A DNA stretch of 64,000 nt, from the NCBI GenBank assembly GCA_003013855.2, contig ML058477.1, forward strand, positions 1,426,001-1,490,000. Direction: 5' to 3'. This document shows, one piece after another, positions 57,638 through 64,000 of the stretch (positions within the stretch are counted from its first letter, which is position 1; each line of letters opens with the position of its first letter). The notes beneath the pieces were generated by a model that was not told the origin of the DNA, ran no database searches, and saw nothing but the letters and a program-made list of their open reading frames with translations. The translations under genes were made by a program, and so were the position numbers. Source of the DNA: Liriodendron chinense. Lineage: Eukaryota > Streptophyta > Magnoliopsida > Magnoliales > Magnoliaceae.

Positions 57638-59139
57638 TGTTGAGTTCTTAATTGTGCATATTCTAACCCCAATTCATCACTCATTATGCATGGTTTTCAT
57701 GATTTAAAGACTAATCTAATGCATGGATTTGTGATTGTAGGAATGAGAGGGAGACTTCACTAATTCATAGTTAAAAGAGTCACTTTGTATGCATTGAAGA
57801 TCAATATAACAAGTGACAAAAGGTGGAGGAAAGAAGAAGAAAGAAAGAGAAGAAAATATGGAAAAGCTGTCCCAAGACCTGTCCCAAGACTTGTCTCAAG
57901 ACCTGTCCCAAGACCTGTCCCAAGAGCTGTCGTCAGACCGATTGCCAGACAGGTATACACAGCTAGACCAGTCACCCGACCGGTCGTCAGACAAGTCGAG
58001 ATGAGTCCAAAGAAACATTACTTGTTGGACTGTTTTTGATGTTTTGAGACCGGTCGTGCGACCGGTCGTCCATAGGCTCAGACCGGTCGTCCGACCGGTC
58101 GGCAGCGTAACAGAGCTTGTTCGTAAAGCTCTGATTTTCTCTACGCAATTGTGTGATTTCTTGCGCAATCTGGAATCTTCCGTGCCAATCTATAAAAGGA
58201 CACCTACAGCCTTTTCCTAGGACATCTAGCAACGTGGGGAGCAAAGAGATCAAGACCTAAGAGGCTTCCTAGCCTCCTACAACTAGTTTTCTTTTTCTTC
58301 TAGTTCTAGTTTTAGTTTTATTTTTATGCTTTTCACTAGCTAACCTCTTAACTAGAGCTAAGAGGTGAAACTTATAGTTTTCTTAGATTGTTTAATTCGT
58401 TTTACTGTTTTCAAGTTGGATTTATTGAAGAACAATGGTTTTTAGAAGTTTGAATAAAGTTCTAAGTAGTTTTTCTTAATCTTATGATGGCTCATAGATG
58501 TTTGGAAGAATTGCTTTAGTTCTTAATTTGTTTTGCATGATTCTAGACATGTACGCTCCGAGGAATCGGATTCAATACGCTCTAGACTTGGATCATCATA
58601 TGGGAACTTCAAACCAAAGTTCTATCTTTTTGTTCTAAATTCTGAATTATGTGTTAATTGTTTATATGGTTTGAATGAGGTTCAAATCATAATATAGTCA
58701 AGTCCTATGACAAGGTTTGGTGATTATTATGGTTATGCTCTTAATCTATTAGAACTAGGATTGATCTATGCAATTGAGTGTGCTCAAGTCCTAACTTGAA
58801 TTGAGGGAATCATGTTGATAAATAATACATGTGTTGGATTGCTTTGATAATATAACCGCTCTATCATTCGGCTAGATAGGATTTTATTTCGATTCTAGTT
58901 GAGTAAGTGAGAAACCATAGCGAATTATGCATCTATGCCTAGCTATAAGTGGATCCTTGATGCTCTAGTTATCTTTTCATTATCAGATTTTCTATTTTAT
59001 GTTCAAAACCAATTTCACAAACCTCTTAAGATTCTAGTTATTAGGATAGTTCAAATTGTTTACTTCCTTCCCTGTGGATCGACCTCGGTCTTACCGAGAT
59101 TATTACTACATCGCAACCCTACACTTGGGGAAGCGAACA
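57638..59139 (+). mobile_element. Solo LTR, Athila type
   Basis: 1502 bp, TGTTGAGTTC...GCGAACA, aligned end to end with the AthC LTR. Flanks GTACG and ATACG agree at four of five bases. Contains a 12-bp tandem repeat (57868-57930), the GACCGGTC array (to about 58105), TATA (CTATAAAAGGACACC, about 58190) and the GTGGATCGACCTCGG tail (59075). Confidence 0.92.
57868..57930. repeat. 12-bp tandem repeat in the Athila solo LTR
   Basis: Five copies of TGTCCCAAGACC with few mismatches, directly upstream of the GACCGGTC words. Not present in the other Athila LTRs here. Confidence 0.9.
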
Positions 59140-60513
59140 ATACGTAAGGCTAGAAATTAAAGGAGGTAGTGACGATCTCCATCTGACGTCCCAGTTCAAG
59201 AGGTGAACCCCACAACAGCAGTCGAGCGCCTCTTACATCTTCAACGTCCACCTCCTTAGCTACAATGGACGTTCGTCCATCAGCTCCTCCATCATGTCAC
59301 TCTTGCCCAACAGTGGAGACCGTCCACCATCACATAGCCTATACAACAGTTGGAGATCAATCTCCACCATCCATGTCACACGTCATTAGTCCCTGTGATC
59401 AGTAAAGGGCATCTACAATTCAAACATCCAGCCATACAAAACAACCTCCATTCATCTTCCATCGTCCATCCATGGAGGGTCATCAGACATCAGCAAACAT
59501 GATCACGTGCCATCACAAGCCAGCCATCATTTCCAATCCAGCTATCCATCAACGGCCAACAGTCATCAATGTGGACTCCACGTCAATGTCCAGCACTTGC
59601 ATCAAACCACAGTGTGGAAATCATTTACAGCTACTCTCCACTCCAACACATGTTCCAGTGGATTCCAGCCACAAAGGACCTTCATTCGTCTCAACCATCA
59701 ACCTCATCTAGGAGGCCTCGTCCTTAAGGCGAGTACGATTTTGGACTGTGCATCTGGTATAAGCAAAGTATAGGCCTTGGCGCTTGGCCACCTTGGCTCA
59801 GGAGTAGGCCTCGGCCTAAACAGTCGGCCTAAGAACTCGGCTAGGCTGTCGGTATTCACCTCGGCTCGGCAATAGGACCTGGCTTTGTTGGCGTTGTCAC
59901 TTGGCTCGGCCTATTCGGCCTCATCTACAGGCATTAGCACTCAGCCGCCTCGGCTCGGTGACAATCATTTACTGAGACCACATCCATTGGCTTTCGCCTT
60001 GTCTGTCCCGAGTTCTCATCCCATGGTGGGACTGCTCCTCCAAGAAACATGGCAAATCTCTAGATCAGCAAGACTGACCACGACGGGATCAATCACCTTG
60101 ATGGCCAGACCGATAGGCTCTCAAAAGAAGCTGTCAAATGGTGAAAGACTACTAATTTCATCAAGCATGTGCAAGGATCCAATACTCTACGTCATCAGCT
60201 CGGCCCTTATTCTTTAAGAATATGAGGCTTATATGAAGTGCCCTGATGCTTCCTCTGACAAATTTTATCCCTGTGACAAAAGATTTAATTTGGATCTGAT
60301 AACTCATTTGGCAGCACCGGTTGCCCCGCATAGCCTCCAGGCACCATAGCCTCTGGGCCACTTAGCCTCTGGGCACCTCGCCTACGGACATCGCCTTCGG
60401 GCACCATCGCCTCCGGGCCATGCTAATTAAGCTCAGCCTACCCAAACGCTTCAGTAGTAACCTCTTCAAACTTCTGTGCTTAGACTTTCTAACTACAAAA
60501 CTTGGGGGGCTTC
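59140..60513 (+). other. LARD internal 3' region
   Basis: Non-coding. The first ~580 bp has the CCATC-rich texture. 59720-59960 is rich in CTCGGCxxGGC words. 60335-60420 is a short tandem of GCCTCCGGGCACCAT-like ~17-bp units. The polypurine tract ACTTGGGGGGC is at about 60500-60510. Confidence 0.65.
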
Positions 60514-61045
60514 TATTATGGGTAAATTCTGCTGAATTCAAAACATGAAAAGCTTTCCACTAGGGTTCATCTTCTCCACCAAGTATGGTCATGGACCGAC
60601 TATTTAGGAGAGGAAGCTAAGTCATCCTCGACCCACTTGGGCTCAGCATACAGCCTTCTCAGGCCTCGGCCCACTCGGGCTCGACATTCAGCCTTCTCAG
60701 GCCTCAGCCCACTCGAGTTCAGCATATGCCTTGGCCCACTCAGGCTCGGCATTCAGCCTTCTTGAGCTCGACATTCGTCCTTCTCAGGCCTCGGCCCACT
60801 AGGGCTCGGCATTCGGCATCCGGCCTTCTTGGCCTCAGCACACTCGGGCTCAGCATACAGCCTTCTGAGCCTCGACCCACTCGGGCTCGGCATTCGACCT
60901 TCTTGGCCTCAGCCCACTCGGGCTCAGCATACGACATTCTCAGCCTTGGCCCACTCGGGCTCAGCATTCGGCCCTCTCAACCTCGGCCCACTTCGGCTCA
61001 ACATTTGGCCATCAGCTTGGCAAGAGGCCTGGCCTCATCTGCCTT
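60514..61045 (+). repeat. 3' LTR of the LARD element, cut by CACTA
   Basis: Begins TATTATGGG (TGTTATGGG in the 5' LTR) and matches 44769 to about 45174, with more minisatellite units (60625-61015). Breaks off after CTCATCTGCCTT, where the CACTA terminus begins; the part with the TATA box is not in the window. Confidence 0.88.
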
Positions 61046-61258
61046 CACTACCAGAAAAATGACTTTTCCCGACAACCGAAAGGGGGCGTCACAATTGCTT
61101 TCCGACGGTTAAGTCGTCGGTCGGCCGTCGGAAATTACGATGGTGATAAGCCGTCGGTCGACCATCGGAAAGCCGTCGTAAATTCCGACGGTTCATGACC
61201 GTCGGCGTTGTTTTTTCATATAAAAAAACCATCAGCGTTTGAGCACGGCCACAACAAC
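61046..61258 (+). mobile_element. CACTA transposon terminus 1
   Basis: Starts CACTACCAGAAAAATGAC, a typical CACTA inverted-repeat end. Repeated subterminal CCGACGG/CCGTCGG words in both orientations follow (eleven or so between 61095 and 61210). The opposite end is not in the window. Cut by terminus 2 at 61259. Confidence 0.82.
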
Positions 61259-61454
61259 CACTACTAGAAAATTAGCCTTTTACAATAGGTCGTGACCGTT
61301 GTAAAAAATAGGTGTTGCTCGTTGTAAATGCTCGTACTATACATCAGGTTCCACCCCTTGTGAAAAGGGTAAACGTTTACAACTACTATGGCCCATTGCA
61401 AAAGAAAGTATTAACAATAGTGCTGGCCCGTTGTAAAATCATTAACTTGTTTAG
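61259..61454 (+). mobile_element. CACTA transposon terminus 2
   Basis: Starts CACTACTAGAAAATTAGCC, another CACTA end of a different family. Its subterminal words are CGTTGTAAA and TTACAA (for example GACCGTTGTAAAA, GCTCGTTGTAAAT, GCCCGTTGTAAAA). No transposase frame is visible in the remaining window, and no matching end was found. Confidence 0.78.
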
Positions 61455-61685
61455 TAAATGCATTAAATATCATGGTTCATGTGAGATTGTTTTGGTAATT
61501 TTGTGATGCTTATATGACTAATGAACACATGGAATAAAAAATTGGGTGGTAGCAGTAAAAAAAGTACTATTTGCAACGGCTTTGCCACCACCCAATTTTT
61601 TTTATTCCCTATGTTCATTAATCACATAAGCATCACAAAATCACCAAAAGAATCTCACATAAACCATGATATTTAATGCATTCAC
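61455..61685. repeat. 231-bp hairpin (inverted repeat, ~100-bp arms)
   Basis: The left arm 61455-61553 and right arm 61583-61685 are inverted copies at about 90% identity, separated by a ~29-bp loop holding ATTTGCAACGGC. The arms run from AATGCATTAAATATCATGG outward to GGGTGGT at the loop. Confidence 0.92.
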
Positions 61686-63089
61686 TTGTCCATTCCATAG
61701 CTAGATATCTCACCATTATAAAATGTATAAACCCCAAGAAGCGCACATATAAACAGTAAGATGATACTTAAATGATGAGATAGTGATAATAAAATCTTAC
61801 CTCATCTTCACGATATAAGTAGGATTCTGACCGTAGGATCCTCAAGTGTAAAATGTATAAACTGCAATCAAAATAAATAGTTATCATTACAAAATGACAA
61901 GACCACAAAACATATCAGGTTAATTCCCTGTATAGCTCAGCCTACCTACATGGTATGCCAAGATGGAACATACATATGGTGAACGATCTGAGCAGTCCCT
62001 TGGGAGGGTCCCCATTATGTAGATTACCAAAGACTGAAAATCAAGCCAATCTATGTGGAGAAAAACACAAATGCCCTACTACCTTTTAAACAAGTGAGAG
62101 TGAATACCGCCATTTTTGAAATTTGTATCTGCTTCATTTTTGGAACCAAGCTTCTAGGTATGCGCTGCGCCAAAAGACCAGATGACAAATAGAATACCGC
62201 CATTTTCAACAAATACATGAGGCCCTCCCTAAGCTGTATGGAGTCATTCGCGTGAAGGCCGGGTTATGAACATCAATCAAAGCAATAAATTATGAAATGA
62301 AATCATTAAAAAAAAAAGAATTAGCAAAAAGACTTTCTGAAGTGTAGACATCTGTAGGCTATAATCAACTGGTTATTGCAAAAGCACCTCAAATCTCAAC
62401 AATTTCTTGAAAAGATGGGGAAGTTAGAAGACTCCCAGATATGCATGTTCCCATTCCCTAACTGAATTCCACATCCCAATCACACATGGATGCACATTCA
62501 ATATTGACTGATAGAACATAATTTCAGTTAGAGTTTAGACATTTTTTCTTAAAGGATGTTAGCACTTTTGTTGTTTGTATATAGGCCATTGGTCAGCCTA
62601 TTATGTATATTACCTTGAGCCAAAACAAAATTCCAACATACCAAGAGCATCAGCTTTCACTGCACAAAGTCATTTAAGAATATAAAATGCCTTCCAAATT
62701 TATACAATCGATTAAGCAAAAACAGAGTGACTAAAACAGAAAGTAATAAATAGCATGTTTCCAAATGAATGAGTCCCCAAACAAAATCAGCCCACATATA
62801 CATCCAACTACATATTGGTAAGTTTTTTCATATACTAGATTTGTTATATCGTAGATAATAGCAGCTGCTGCTGCCCCACTGTACCCCAAATCTCAAATAC
62901 AAGATGGACAGAACAGATAGGCAAGTTAAGATGGACAAATCATGTCATTTTATGCATAAACAGATGAAAACTCGTAACAAATCACACTAGTTCTGAAAAT
63001 CCTGTGTTTTGGGGCAAACCTTCATTTTTAGACCCTTGTGGCAGACCCTACAAATACCCATTTGGTTAACTACCACTGAGGTTTTGTAG
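61686..63089. other. Unassigned AT-rich sequence
   Basis: No convincing gene, LTR or terminus seen on either strand. GAATACCGCCATTTT occurs twice (about 62103 and 62192). It may be the interior of the second CACTA element or the sequence beyond it. Confidence 0.4.
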
Positions 63090-63460
63090 CCCTCATAAGT
63101 GAGAGTATAAATGACCTCCTACACCCCTAAAGTGGATCCCATATGATCGGTGAACAACGCCCAAAATTGGAGCCAGCAATAGTTGTGCAGAAACTGTGCA
63201 GAAATTCCAAGTACCCATATTGGGCCTTGCACCATAAATTCCATGCACACTTTCAGTGGGCCCCACCTTAGGGGTTTTGATGCCCATACATAGGGTTATC
63301 AAAATGTCACATCCTCTTGCCCAAAGTGGACCCCATGTGATCGTGAATCGGACCCAAAAATGGGCCCAACCAATTTCGGCACAACCTGAAAACTGAAAAC
63401 CTGTTCTAATAGATCTTGTGGGGCCCATCTCTGTGGGGTCCACCAACTGTGTGTGGGTCT
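63090..63460. repeat. Two-copy diverged repeat, about 185 bp
   Basis: Each copy has a CCCTAAAGTGGATCCCATATGATC / GCCCAAAGTGGACCCCATGTGATC block followed by GGCCCCACC/GGGGCCCATC sequence (first near 63124, second near 63308). Minus-strand open frames across it follow the repeat and match no family I know. Confidence 0.55.
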
Positions 63461-64000
63461 TATCTGACCATCTAGACCCTTGACATGGTCCGTTGAAATA
63501 GTAAGCTTGGGTTTGGCCAACCCAAATCTGTTAGTGGGGCTGTATAGATGTTTTGTTTTTGTTAATAAAGATTTTAGTTAAAAAAAAGAAAAAGAAACGA
63601 CCTGTATTTGGTCAACCTAAACCCAACCTAAGCCCTACCCAACACATACTCATAAGTCAAACACAAAAATAAAACTTTCATTTGGATGCCCCATGCAAAA
63701 AAAAAAAAAAAAAAAGATTTGTCCCTAATTACTCCTCTTAACTGCAACTGCACAACAATATAAGGGTGTAAACTGCAATTTGAGTTGCGTGTACAAGCAA
63801 TCCTGATTGTTCAAGTTGCGGGCACCATTGCCGGCAGGTCATATACAAAAACATCATAAGCAAACCTAATGGTAGTGCCATCAGATGGAGTGCTAAAAAG
63901 GAAAAAGCTAATAGTTCAAATTCAAATTCAATGGTCAAGGTCAAGAGAACCCAAACAGTTGCAATTTTTGCAGCCATCATCCATATTCAATTCACGCCAT
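63461..64000. other. Unassigned end of window with poly-A
   Basis: AT-rich, with a ~20-A run near 63697-63716. No flanking duplication or recognisable SINE/LINE head was found. A short minus-strand frame (63738-63980) is hydrophobic but has no recognised family. Confidence 0.35.

Larger units (their letters stand above)
44769..61045 (+). mobile_element. Non-autonomous gypsy-type element (LARD), gene-less, with captured host fragment and four later insertions
   Basis: 5' LTR 44769-45583 (TGTTATGGG...CGTTAACA), primer site TTGGCGCCATCTGTGGGAAC at 45586-45605 of the same type as the Tat element, polypurine tract ACTTGGGGGGC (about 60500-60510), and 3' LTR from 60514. Once AthB, two solo LTRs and the CACTA elements are set aside, the internal region is about 4.2 kb and contains no gag or pol. 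It does carry a fragment of a plant transporter gene. LTR and PBS type suggest mobilisation by Tat-lineage proteins. The right end is missing beyond the CACTA at 61046. Confidence 0.82.

Noticed and set aside
63093..63446. 117-codon minus-strand frame
   Set aside because: Runs across a two-copy diverged repeat rich in GGGGCCCAC words; no domain recognised.
63697..63716. Poly-A tail of a SINE or LINE
   Set aside because: No flanking target duplication, no internal polymerase III boxes and no reverse transcriptase upstream.

Overview
This window is plant nuclear DNA made almost entirely of nested transposable elements; I found no intact host gene. The plant assignment rests on the lineages present: Athila-type Ty3/gypsy elements with a tRNA-Asp-type primer site, a Tat-lineage element with a second RNase H domain and an antisense gene, Tekay/Del chromoviruses with an initiator-tRNA-Met primer site and a chromodomain, CACTA transposon termini, and a captured piece of a plant-specific Nodulin-like transporter gene. 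The species cannot be told from the sequence.

Layout. 1-7539: a decayed Athila element (AthA), apparently chimeric and lacking gag to reverse transcriptase, split by a Tekay-like solo LTR (1269-4295, target duplication CTTTT). 7540-9887: two tandem-repeat arrays and a stretch dotted with GCGCATGT words, plus a 28-bp poly-C. 9888 onward: an old Tekay-like LTR on the minus strand that hosts later insertions. One is a young, nearly intact Tekay element (10753-32329, minus strand, TSD TTAAG), whose left LTR is split by a young Tat element (12342-22833, minus strand, TSD GTGGG). The old LTR resumes at 32330 and is interrupted by an Athila element (AthC, 34001-44384, plus strand).

44769-61045 is a non-autonomous gypsy-type element (LARD) with no retroviral genes. 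Inside it are another Athila (AthB, 45762-53077, minus strand, TSD CCCAC) carrying only gag and protease, a copia-like solo LTR (53201-55113), a captured transporter gene fragment (about 56065-57200) and an Athila solo LTR (57638-59139). Its right LTR is cut by a CACTA terminus (61046), with a second CACTA terminus at 61259. A 231-bp hairpin follows, then about 2.3 kb with little recognisable content.

How the parts work. Tat and Tekay each encode a Gag-protease-RT-RNase H-integrase polyprotein for copying through RNA and reinserting. Both look recent, with LTR pairs differing at only a few positions. The Tat element also carries, on its opposite strand between pol and the 3' LTR, a gene with its own TATA box and two GT-AG introns. 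The most unusual shared feature is that three unrelated LTR families (Athila, Tat, copia-like) each carry arrays of short palindromic repeats upstream of their TATA box. The sequences differ, but the architecture is the same.
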